Shown here: positions 22,601 through 33,139 of the stretch, piece by piece
How positions within the stretch are numbered: the stretch's first letter is position 1
Layout of the letters: each line of letters starts with the position of its first letter
DNA from: Verpa conica
Lineage: Eukaryota; Ascomycota; Pezizomycetes; Pezizales; Morchellaceae
DNA length: 64,000 nucleotides
Direction of reading: 5' to 3'
NCBI GenBank assembly: GCA_033030425.1
Contig: JAUFSD010000003.1
Location: forward strand, 2,852,001 to 2,916,000
Made by a program: the position numbers and the translations under genes
The notes under the pieces: generated by a model
The model's input: the letters and a program-made list of their open reading frames with translations, nothing else
Told to the model about the DNA's origin: nothing
The model's database searches: none

Positions 22601-25566
22601 CCCGATAGTGCTGAGCAGGAACTTTCACAGCTTATCTTTTGGGAGTCCAAGACACCCAAGATAGCTTTTTGAGCGACTGCGATATCGAATAGAGATACTT
22701 CGATTTTAAATTCTTTGATAGAATTTGTTACCAACTCAACACTATCAATATCGAGATATCCTATTCCATTAAAAAGCTCCCTAGGGCATTTTACTTGGAA
22801 ATTTGAGATATCAGCGCCGTTCAGCTCAAACCCAGGCATGATGGCATGAGGGCGGTCATTTACTAGCTCTAGATATTTGCCTCCTTCAAGTTGACTTTTC
22901 AATGTTTTAAAAATCGCATTGCTAGCTAGATGCCCAGAATCCCCGCCGGTAGCTGCGAGACGATCACACAACATGGCAAGAACATATTTGTTTTCGCCTA
23001 GTATCGCGCTCGATTCAAGAAATCTCACTAGCCAAATCGAGGCGGCATGTTTGATAGTAGAAGCGGATTTCGACTGCATGAAGAACTCCCATTGCTCTAC
23101 TAGAGTCATAATGAGTGGGCTCACAGGTGGGATGTTCCCGGTTAATGCTTTCAATCTCATTATTCCTAGAGCGAGTTCTGCGAAATCATCGATATACTTG
23201 AAGGGGCTGCGTATGCACCGTACTGCTGATTCGTCGAGGAATGAAAGGACAGCATTGATGGCTAATGGGTTTTGTATTGACGAAAGGCTTTCTAGAAGGG
23301 CTTCTAGAGGCGGCGCTTGTGTGTTGTTCTGAAATAGATTGCTAGGGGCAACAAAGGAGTGAAGAAGGTTCCTGATCTGCCGTAAAGGAATATCTGATGC
23401 AGGACCACAGCATATTTTGAGTATAGAAACAAAGGGTGAAAATTCTTGGGAGGCTGGTATCTAAAGTAAGCCAAGGTCCTCCAAGGGCATCAAAGACATA
23501 CCTGATTTGTTCCACCACTTGATATCAGGGACATCATTTGCAACTCTTAATAAATGGCCCATCTCTAAGGTCTTGAGCCCTCTGTCATCTCCTTTAATAC
23601 TATCTCCACCCGCTAAGAAACTCCCCAAGGCGATGGTGATGTCAAATTTTCCAGCCAGTGCAACTTCTGGGATTAATTCATAATAGTCTGCAAGCAATCT
23701 ACTTGCCGCCTCCCTCTGTAGTTTTCCCTGGACCTGGCCCTTCCCTTTAGGAGTGGAGTTGAGGAGGCCTATAACTACAGTCATATCAGGCACCCGCTTA
23801 CAAAACTCCTCTGCAAGATTATATCGAGCCTTTGTCCAATTAGATGAAGGGTCCACCATTAATGTAGATGCGTCATCGATAGAAGAAATAATCCTCCGCA
23901 ATTTTTGAAACGAAAGTACTAAAAGGCGGGTGATGAAAAATCTGATAAGGGGGTTTTCGTGTAGGAGACACTTCGTTAATGTAGCCTTACTGAGTGGCTT
24001 TGGAACTACGTTCTCAATGACTAAATTTATCGGCGGGGGGATAACAGACAACTCGCCCATACCAAAGTTATTTGGCACAGGTAATTGAATAGTAGATGAG
24101 AGAAAAGTGTAATATCCTATCCATGTCGATGTGAGTTTCGGGTCAAAACTGAAGGAAGTGTTGCTGAGAAAATAGTTCGCCACTAGCTCTGGACAGGCTT
24201 TGAAGATTTCTAGCAAGAGATCTTGTTGTAAGGTGTCGGCAAATGGTCGGATGTTTAGAATAAACGAAGATAAAGCGCGGTTATACACTTTTAGCACGCC
24301 ATGGTGTTTTTCATCGCTTCCGCCTGATCCCAACGGATACCACCCAAGATCAGGGAAACATATACCATTACCGGGTGTGGTGCAAATTTTCGTCAAAAAC
24401 TCGTGGGAAACTTCGTTGACCTTTTTCTCTTCGCCTTTCCCTAACCTAGTGATGTTTATAATATCTGTACGGCTATATAAGGCCAAAATATGGTTAAGTG
24501 CCCACTCGTAGAAAATATTTGTTTTTGTTACTCTGGGAATTTCTTTATCTGCCAGAACTTTCTTATCTAGCGTTTCTAGGATGTCATAGACAACTAGGGG
24601 TGAGTCAAGTCTAAGATGCTTGAATAGTGCTGAGACCCATGCCCGTTGCCCAAGTACTTCATTTTTCACGGAAGAACTTCCATACTGGAGAAATGAGAGA
24701 AAAAACCTCACGAATGTCGTCCTTAACGAAGGCCTATGTAGGTCGTCTGTAGCTACTGTGATATCCCCTTTCGCCCCGCGTAGCTCAAAGTTTCTTGTGA
24801 TATCTTTTGTCGTAAAATCAAATACTGAATGCAATAGCCCACAAATACTCCCGAAATCGAATTTATTAATTTCTGTAAGCATTCTCAAGGTTGGCGAAAT
24901 AATATGATCCTTGCTGGATACGAGGTTTCGATACACGATCTTCAAGTAGGCTGGCTGCAAGATGGCCTTGCATAGTATAGTTCCACATGTCCTCAGTTCT
25001 TCATTTTGCGAACATGTCCGTACAAGAAGTGCCAATGAAGCCATGGTCACCGATAATACCGAAAGGCTGTTGTTCTAAACCATTGTTAATCCAAACATAC
25101 TTTACAGAGTCTTTAGAGATAATAGTAATACCTGTGAAGCATAACTACAGACTTGTAGGATGCTTCCAAAGGCGTTTCCTTGATCTTCCTCCTCTTCTCT
25201 ATTACCAGCGTTCTTTATCTGATTCTCTAGCCACTCTTTCAAAACTTTCAGATTTTGTTTTACACTCTCCTCAGAAACATCATCACTCTTTGAGCATCGC
25301 CCTAGGAACGCCTTGAACTGTTGGACACCTAAATTTCCATAAGTTAGTATTTTATATTCATATATAATATACTAACCGGCTCGTTAGCTATTCTCACCAT
25401 TGTTCAGTTCCTCCGGGCTTGAGAAATCCCCAAGAAGGCCTTCTAATCTCTTGGACGTAGTGATACTTTCGATAGAAAATCCTGAGCTGATAGCTTTGTC
25501 CACTCTTTTTCGTTTCTTTGAATTGTCCATTTGGTGGGAGTTGCTTTGGGACTGTCGTTTACTCAT
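19607..25566 (-). CDS. URB1: URB1/NPA1-like nucleolar pre-60S ribosome biogenesis protein
   Basis: Large nucleolar scaffold of early pre-60S particles, needed for 25S and 5.8S rRNA maturation. Nine exons: 25566-25398, 25328-25132, 25074-23502, 23453-22407, 22359-22223, 22169-21108, 21051-20380, 20323-19988 and 19933-19607. All phases agree and the product is 1,839 aa; the yeast protein is close to 1,760. The N-terminus is basic (NSKKRKRV). The first 700 residues match the Npa1 domain (for example QQFKAFLGRC and ILQVCSYASQ). The rest is helical repeat, ending in the C-terminal domain conserved in URB1 (QMLQILCALLAS, LDLYDLPHML). A 51-nt stretch at 21310-21260 looks like a further intron without stops, which would give 1,822 aa. 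An ATG at 25614 would add 16 residues; I chose 25566 as the start nearest the conserved sequence. It is divergent from RFC1. Confidence 0.88.
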
Positions 25567-25803
25567 GGCTGTTAATACGCACAAACTTCGTCCAATGGAT
25601 ATTTTTTTGTGCAAGCTCTGGCAGACATGAATTCCAAGAGCCGGGTAACTGCAGCTGCATGCATCTAACCTAAATCGGAAGATTGTCTGCAGTTACCAGG
25701 AAAAGTCGGCGCGTCGCCCTTTCTTTTAACGCGTCTGCCTCTCAACTACACGCATATAAGGAAATCATCAACAAAGGCCTTGCAAGGAAGTGACACCAGA
25801 AAG
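25567..25803. promoter_or_regulatory. Bidirectional URB1/RFC1 promoter with ACGCGT and GCGCGTC boxes
   Basis: Only 237 bp separate the two divergent start codons. ACGCGT at 25729-25734 lies 70 bp upstream of the RFC1 ATG, and a related GCGCGT lies at 25709-25714. These fit MBF/E2F-type G1/S control of RFC1. URB1 starts on the other side, so a ribosome-biogenesis gene and a replication gene share this control region. Confidence 0.6.
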
Positions 25804-28800
25804 ATGACAGACATTCGGAGTTTCTTCATGCCTAAAGGAGGCAGCCAGGCTTCGAACGATAAAGTCAAATCTGCACCCACTACTGCTACGGTAGCTCACC
25901 CCCGAGATCTGTTAACGAATTTTGCAAAGCACTCACACACGGTAACTTTAGAAAAAAGCTGCTGCTAGAAAACGGAGGGTTGTCGGTATGGTTTTGCTGG
26001 ATTTCTTTTCCAAGAATTTGAGACCTAATTGACCTTGGCCCCAGACTCCGACGACGAAGAAGAAGAACCTAAGAAAGTAACACCCAAAAAGCCAGCGTCA
26101 AAAGCATCAACGATATCGTCAAAAAAAGAAGAGAAATTAGAACCCACCACTACCTCCGACTACTTCGCCAGCAATGGCAAAAACAAGGTTGTACGGACAG
26201 CTCCAGTTAGGCCAAAGAAAGTCAAACCTGAACCAAAAAAGGAGGAAGAAAACTATATAAATGATGATGACGACCTCGATCTTGGAATTTTTGCTGATCA
26301 ATTTAAAAAGCCGGAGGACGATTACCAGGAAGAAAAACAGGACGAGGAAATGGATGATTTTGTTGTTTTAGACGTGGAAGAGGACGAAGAGGAAGAGGAA
26401 ATAGCGAAGCCAAAAAGGAAACCTGCTATCTTGAGGAGTAAGCAGGAGGCATTGTCTTCAGATGAGGATGAGGTAGTAGTGAAACCAAAGAAGAAGTCTG
26501 GAACGAAAAAAAGGTCATTGTCTTCAGAAGACGAAGACGAAGAGGGAGAGGAGAAAGATGAAAGGCCAAAATCCAAAGCCAAAAAGCCACCAGCAAAGAA
26601 GGCACGGGCGCCTGCCTCTAAGAAGAAGAAAGAAGAAGAGCTGGTGGAGAACGAAGAGGTTAAGAAAATATTTGACAGTGTCCCCACAATCAGAGCACCG
26701 ACACCTCCACCACGTACCGGGGAAGAGAAGAAGTTCAATTTTAGGGATTTCAAACAAAGGGCTGGTCCAGCAGCACAAGGAACTGTAGAAATACCCGAGG
26801 GCGAGGAGAACTGTTTGACAGGGTTGACATTTGTTTTCACTGGTGTTTTGGATAGTCTTTCGAGGGAGGATGGCCAGCAATTAGTCAAAAAATATGGAGG
26901 GTATGTGTATCCTGCTTATTCCCCCAATTATAATTATCTAATGCAAAACAGTAAAATTACTGGAGCACCATCCAAAAAGACATCTTACGTTGTTCTGGGG
27001 GCGGATGCTGGCCCCAAAAAGCTCGAAACTATCCGGCAACATAACCTTAAGACAATCGGAGAGGAGGGCTTATTCCACCTGATTCGCACCCTTCCTGCAA
27101 ACGGGGGTGATCATTCAGCGGCAAAGGCAAACGAAGCTAAGAAGGCGGTTGAAGAGACTAAAATCCGCCAGATGGCAAAGGAGATGGATAAAGAGACCAA
27201 ATCCAAGGGCAAAGAAGCAGTTCAGAAGGAGGCTGATCAGCTCTGGACGGTCAAATACGCACCGACTCAGATAACTCAGATTTGTGGTAATAAAGGACAG
27301 GTGGAGAAATTACAGAAGTGGCTTAGGAATTGGCCGAAAAACTCGAAGTCTGGTTTTAAAAAGAGAGGGGAAGATGGAAGTGGTATTTTTAGAGTGGTTA
27401 TGATACATGGACCACCAGGTATTGGAAAGACTAGTGCTGCACATTTAGTAGCAAAGTTAGAGGGATATGACATTGTTGAATCAAATGCTAGTGACACACG
27501 TAGCAAGAAGCTGATGGAGGTACATACCAGAGCTTTATATCTTTAACTTGTTACAGAATTAATATTATGTTAGGAAACTCTTCGTGGCGTCCTTGACAAT
27601 AGGTCACTCATGGGTTACTTCGCTGGAGACAAGCAGAAGATCGATGCCTCCAAGCAGAAGCTTGTTCTGATTATGGATGAGGTCGACGGTATGTCTGCTG
27701 GTGACCGCGGTGGTGTCGGGCAACTTGCAGCCGTTTGTAGAAAGACTCAGGTATGTTCTTGACCTACCCTCCGTGGTGAAACTCGAAGCCTAATTCTGAA
27801 TAGATTCCTATAATTTGTATTTGCAATGAGCGAAAGCTACAAAAGATGAAACCGTTTGACCAAGTTACTTTTGATATGGCATTTAGGCGACCAAATGTCA
27901 ATGAAGTCCGTTCTAGAGTCATGTCAATTGCTTACCGTGAAGGGATTAAGCTCCCTGCAAACGTTATCGATCAACTTGTCGAGGGAACACACTCGGATAT
28001 TCGGCAGATCATTAATATGCTGTCTACATACAGTACAACACACTCAACTATGAGTTTTGAAGAGGGTAAAGATTTGTGAGAATTCCTATCTCCTGACTCT
28101 ATACATTGTAACTAACATTAAAAAGGGCTAAAGCGTGGGAAAAGCATGTCATTTTGAAGCCATGGGATATTGCGCAAAAACTCTTGGGCACCGAAATGTT
28201 CAACCCTAATAGCAAAAAGACGCTTAACGACAAAATCGAGTTGTATTTCAACGATCACGAGTTTTCATACCTGATGGTTCAGGAGAATTACCTCAAAACA
28301 AACCCTGCAAGAGCTAATGCATTTAAGGGTAGAGAAAGAGCCTTGAAACTATTAGAGCTAGCAGATAATGCTGCTGAGAGCATTTCAGATGGTGACTTAG
28401 TTGATGCACTTATTCATGGTCCTCAGCAGCAATGGAGTTTAATGCCGGTTCATGGTATGCTTTCTACTGTGAGACCATCCTCTTACATGTATGGCGGGTA
28501 TGGTGGTGCTCATCACTCTTTCACCCAGTGGTTGGGAATGAACTCCAAGCAAAGTAAGTCCACTCGAATCTGTTACAATTCGTCACTTTTGGCTAAATTT
28601 TCCACTACTAGGCAAGCTTGGACGTTATGTGAAAGAAATCCAATCCCACATTCGACTACGCGCATCTGGAGACCGTCATGAGGTTCGCCAGAACTACATA
28701 CCGACCTTACACAATTTGATTGTTAAACGCCTTGAGTTTGAGGGCAAAGACGCAATTCCTGATATTATTCAATTGATGGATGATTACTTCCTGACGAAGG

Positions 28801-29303
28801 AAGACTGGGATGCCATTGTAGAACTTGGCGTTGGGCCCATGAGCGAGGAGAGAGTGAATATTCCGTCTCAGACTAAGAGCGCATTCACTAGGCAGTATGA
28901 TCCCATTCCTTTCCCAGCTGAAGATTAACGCAGACGTTTTGTACTAATGGATGTCAGGTACAACCAAATGTCTCATCCAATGCCGTTCATGAAAGCAACA
29001 AATGTCTTTGCACCAAAAGCCTCCAAGAGGGAAGTCCCTGACATCGAGGACGCGATCGTGGAAAGTGAAGATGAGGCTGCCATTGGTGAGGATAATGCTG
29101 ATGCAAAAAAGGCCGAAGATGATTCGATGGATGTTAGTAAGGACAAATATGTCAAGGTCCCGAAGAAAATAGCATCAAAAGGAAAAGGAAAAGCTGCTGC
29201 GGGAGATGAGAAGCCGAAACCGGCCAAGGGGAAAGCTGCAGCAAAACAGAAAGCCAGTAGCAGCGGAGCCGCGGCTAAGGGACGTGGGAAGGCGAAGAAG
29301 TAG
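25804..29303 (+). CDS. RFC1: Replication factor C large subunit
   Basis: Largest subunit of the clamp loader that opens PCNA and places it on primed DNA in replication and repair. Eight exons: 25804-25890, 25952-25985, 26045-27519, 27574-27750, 27804-28075, 28126-28553, 28612-28894 and 28958-29303. Phases agree and the product is 1,033 aa. It opens with MTDIRSFF, similar to the PIP-like start of the family. The 34-nt exon 2 supplies a basic KKAAARKRRVV patch, joined to an acidic DSDDEEEE tract; this join needs a 61-nt intron with a weak GTAGCT donor. Low-complexity Lys/Glu sequence follows. Then come a BRCT domain (about 295-375, FVFTGVLDSL, KKYGGYVYP), an AAA+ module with Walker A GPPGIGKT (about 495), Walker B LIMDEVDG (about 563) and the C-terminal collar domain (FTRQYNQMSHPMPF). 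The end is a Lys/Ala-rich tail. Confidence 0.95.
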
Positions 29304-30263
29304 TTAAACGCATTTATTTATTTTTTGGTGTAATTTTACACGGTAGAAACGTTATGTTGTTAGTTAATTGTTACACTGTATGATACATCACTCTTGAGTA
29401 ATAATATATTAGGACTGTTTATTATTCGACTTGTTCGAGATGAGATAGTTCATAACCCCACTTCTCCTTAGATATTTCGCTTGTTCGTGTTTCTTTGGGC
29501 CTCTGCCCCTCATGGGGAAAGGTGGGGGGCAATCATCAATCCTAGATGCTCTTGGCACGCTAGCGGATAAGAGTTTTGCACTACGGAATTTTTTCACAAA
29601 AAAATTTGCTTGTTACCCGCGCCGAACCCGTCTTTTTACTCCACCTAAGGGCGAAGGCATTACATACACTCAGAGAGGGGAAGATGGCAGCGCGAGAGAA
29701 TCCTTTCACTGCTGTGACTTTGCTCTCGCTCTTACCGTCAGCTACGCCTAGGCTCCAGTCTATTTGTTGCCTTTACACCTCCGATCTGCCTGACACCTAG
29801 TCTGAGAACCTAATTCCGGTTGAGGTCATCTGGTTGTATTTCTTGTTCAGGGTCGTCCCCCCCCCTCGCTCTCAAGATTCCACCACTACAGACCAATTCT
29901 TGAATTCAACAAGTAAAGACTTGCTCCTTCAACGTAGCGAGTAGCGACTAACAAGCCGTGGTAAACATTACACTCCACAAAACCCTGGAATCCAGTCTCA
30001 GGCAAGCAGCTGGTATGTTTACAGATCTCTGATCCCGACTTCACTTGGCGTCATTCTGTTTCAGACAACTTCCCACTTGCCCTCCAAGTGCTACATGATG
30101 AATTTTTTATACTTTTAAGATGTTAGACTTCTAAGTCTCCTCTGGGGACTCTGTAGACATTCTTTTTTCTGATTGCATACCTTCCTTAAGCGTTGTTTTC
30201 ATCTATAACAAGTCTCACCCAGAACTCATAGGTTAACGTTCACTTAGGCTTAAGATAGGCACA
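29304..30263. other. Intergenic region between RFC1 and ADE4
   Basis: It holds the RFC1 3' end and the ADE4 promoter and leader. A C8 run lies near 29859-29866. Short GT...AG pairs around 30010-30065 could be introns in the ADE4 leader, but I cannot support one firmly. No separate gene is seen. Confidence 0.45.
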
Positions 30264-32405
30264 ATGTGTGGAATTATTGCAATCATCCTTGCCGATCCTA
30301 ATGGGTCGGCTGTCACCGATATTCATAACGGCCTTCCAATCCTTCAGCATAGAGGGCAGGATGCCTGTGGAATTGCCACTTGTGGTCAGAGGGGGCGAAT
30401 TTACACTCGCAAAGGCAATGGGCTTTGTTCTGAAGTCTTTAGGTTTCCGGAACAGCTTATGGATTTGCCTGGGAATATGGGACTTGGTCATTGTATGCTC
30501 CCCTTTGATTTGGTCCTCATTTTATCTCTCATACTTGAGATAAACGATCGTAGCGGTCCATGCTGCCATATCACCCCCATCTTGCTTCCCTATCCTTCAC
30601 CTACTGGCGACTTTCTTGCTATACTTTCTCATGTACATGGTTTTGTAATTGAGAACTATTTTATTCGAGGTGGTATCTGACTGTTTGATTTTTCCGGAGT
30701 CAACAGTGCGCTATCCCACCGCAGGCTCCTCAGCAAATGCCGAAGCCCAGCCATTCTACGTAAATTCACCGTACGGAATCTGCTTTGCCCATGTAAAAAA
30801 GCCCCTTCCTGCGCCCTGATGTAGAAGAGCAACTTTTTGACAAGAAATAACAGAATGGAAATCTCATTAATGCGGCTGAGTTACAAGACTACCTCGACCA
30901 CGAGGCGCATAGACACATCAACACTGATTCTGACAGTGAAACACTCTTAAACATTTTCGCTAGCGCTTTGCAGGAGACTGGAAAATTCCGTGTTAATGAA
31001 GAAGATTTATTCACTGCACTGAAGGCTATTTACCAGCGGTGCCAGGGTGGTTACGCTTGTATAGCAATGCTCGCTGGTAATACACTCAACCGTCGCACGG
31101 GTTATCATGGGGTTTGATCTGATGACTTGTGGTTACATAGGGTTCGGTATTATCGGATTCAGAGACCCTTATGGCATCAGACCGCTTGTCCTCGGAGAAA
31201 GAAAAGGAGCCAATGGTGGGATGGACTATATGTTCTCTAGTGAGAGTGTTGCGTTGGACCAGCTTGATTTTGACAACCATCGTAATATCAATCCTGGTAT
31301 ACTTGCACGCTCCTTGACATAGTTCCTCAATCAATCGAAACTAATACTATTCACTCAAAATAGGCGAAGCTGTAATTATCAAGAAAGGGAGTAAACCTCT
31401 TTTCCGACAAGTGCACCCTATACTTAACCATGCCCCGGACATTTTCGAGTATGTTTACTTCGCTCGCCCAGATACCATCATCGATGGTATTTCAGTTTAC
31501 AGGTCTCGGCAGAATATGGGTTTGGCTTTGGCAGACGCTGTTCTTGCAAAACTTGGTGTTGATATTGTCAAAACCATTGACGTTGTTATTCCTATCCCTA
31601 CGACCTCGGAGGTGTCTGCCCTCAGCCTTTCACAGAAATTAGGGATCCCATACTGCCAAGCATTTGTCAAGAATCGGTATGTTGGTAGGACTTTCATCAT
31701 GCCTGGGCAGAAGGAGAGACAGAAGTCTGTCCGGAGAAAGTTAAATGCTATGAAAGAGGAGTTCAAGGACAAGAACGTCTTGCTTGTCGATGATAGTATC
31801 GTGCGAGGGACTACCAGCCGAGAGATCGTGAATATGGCTAGGGAAGCCTGTGCAAGGAAGGTCTATTTCGCTAGTTGTGCACCTCCAATAAGGTAAGCAA
31901 TCAAGTCCTTTGCAATCTCTAGTGCTGATGTTGAAATTATAGAAACGCCCACATCTACGGTATCGATCTTGCCGATACCAAGGAATTAGTTGCCTATGGT
32001 CGAACGGAAGAGGAGGTCTCTGAACATATTGGTGCCGATGCTGTCATCTATCAGACTCTCCCAGACCTCGTCAAATCTTGCTCTTCTCTTTCTAGTCATA
32101 TTAAGAACTTTGAAGTCGGCGTTTTCAGTGGAGAATACATCACTCCAGTCGATCCATCCTACTTTAGAAGGCTCGAGAACATCCGCGGAGAAACCTCAAA
32201 GCTGAAAAGGAAGGAAGCTGCTATTAAGGCTGTCGCCGCCGGCATTGCAAACGAGGGCGATGTGGCTGATGTTCTAGAAATGAACGGCGTAAAAGTCAAT
32301 GGCCATAAGTTCGATGAAGTGGTGAGAGAGAACGTCAGAGAGAGAATGGATGTCAGCATTCACAATTTTGGTGACTATGTAGATGTTAGTAGAGATGGGG
32401 GATAG
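30264..32405 (+). CDS. ADE4: Amidophosphoribosyltransferase (glutamine PRPP amidotransferase)
   Basis: Catalyses the first committed step of purine synthesis: PRPP plus glutamine to 5-phosphoribosylamine. Exons are 30264-30492, 30707-30792, 30854-31076, 31141-31296, 31364-31892 and 31943-32405, giving 561 aa with consistent phases. The start MCGIIAII places the catalytic Cys directly after Met, as in the glutamine amidotransferase class-II domain. [26 protein letters not shown] and FGIRDPYG-like sequence ([11 protein letters not shown]) follow. The phosphoribosyltransferase domain carries the PRPP loop [15 protein letters not shown]. Intron 1 (30493-30706, 214 nt) is several times longer than the others. 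The TAG stop overlaps a good GTAAGT donor at 32405; splicing to 32451 would replace it with TAA at the same codon. It is convergent with XPF. Confidence 0.95.
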
Positions 32406-32451
32406 TAAGTCTTAGCTTCCGGAAGCCTAAATTGCTAACGGGACCTTACAG
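32405..32451 (+). other. Probable intron splitting the ADE4 stop codon
   Basis: GTAAGT at 32405-32410, a GCTAAC branch site near 32434 and CCTTACAG ending at 32451 make a consensus 47-nt intron. Unspliced, the last codon is TAG; spliced, TA joins A to give TAA. The protein is the same either way. Confidence 0.55.
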
Positions 32452-33139
32452 AAATGAATAACCGCGGTGGGTTATCTTAGGTTACATTGCTACCATGTTT
32501 TCCTTTGTCTCGGGTTTCTTCAATGGTATGATACAATGTGCTAGGTGGCTATCTGAATTACACCTTTCCTATAAACTCTTTCTTTTAATCCCTTATAGTA
32601 CAGTATCCTTTAGGCGGTGTGGAAAGCAAAATTATTGTATACAGATAGTTTTTTTAGATTGTCAGGGGGGAGTAAAACATTACGGGTGGCCTCGGTCTTG
32701 ATTGTATGCGAGTTCAATAAAACTTTAAACTATGCTCCTTGAGTCCTAGTTATTAGACTATAAGATAATAGTCAAATAATGTCTCTAACACTTATAAATA
32801 GTCATAATAACCTAAGTATTTGAAGCTTCTAAACACTATAATATATAAATAATTCAAATTTAGGTCTATAACTAACCTAAATCCTGTACCAATACAAGAA
32901 ATATACGCCTCGTCTACATCTATATAGGTAAAAGCGATGATGAGACATTCTTCACTAGACATATTTAAACTATACTACCACTACAACCATCTCTGTACTA
33001 TCAACGTCTAGGAACTATATTTCTACATAATAATTCACTGAGAATTACCCAGAATTTTTTCGTTATACATAATATTCATCAAATAGGGTGTATTATCCAA
33101 CTTAGAAAATGACAGAAAATCTATGACCCAAGCCCTTAT
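32452..33139. other. Intergenic region between convergent ADE4 and XPF
   Basis: AT-rich terminator region of two tail-to-tail genes. I see no gene. ORF 32495-32701 is short and has no family features. Confidence 0.5.

Noticed and set aside
26322..26888. 188-codon minus-strand frame opposite RFC1
   Set aside because: Shadow of the Glu/Lys-rich RFC1 region; the antisense gives long Ser/Phe runs without family features.
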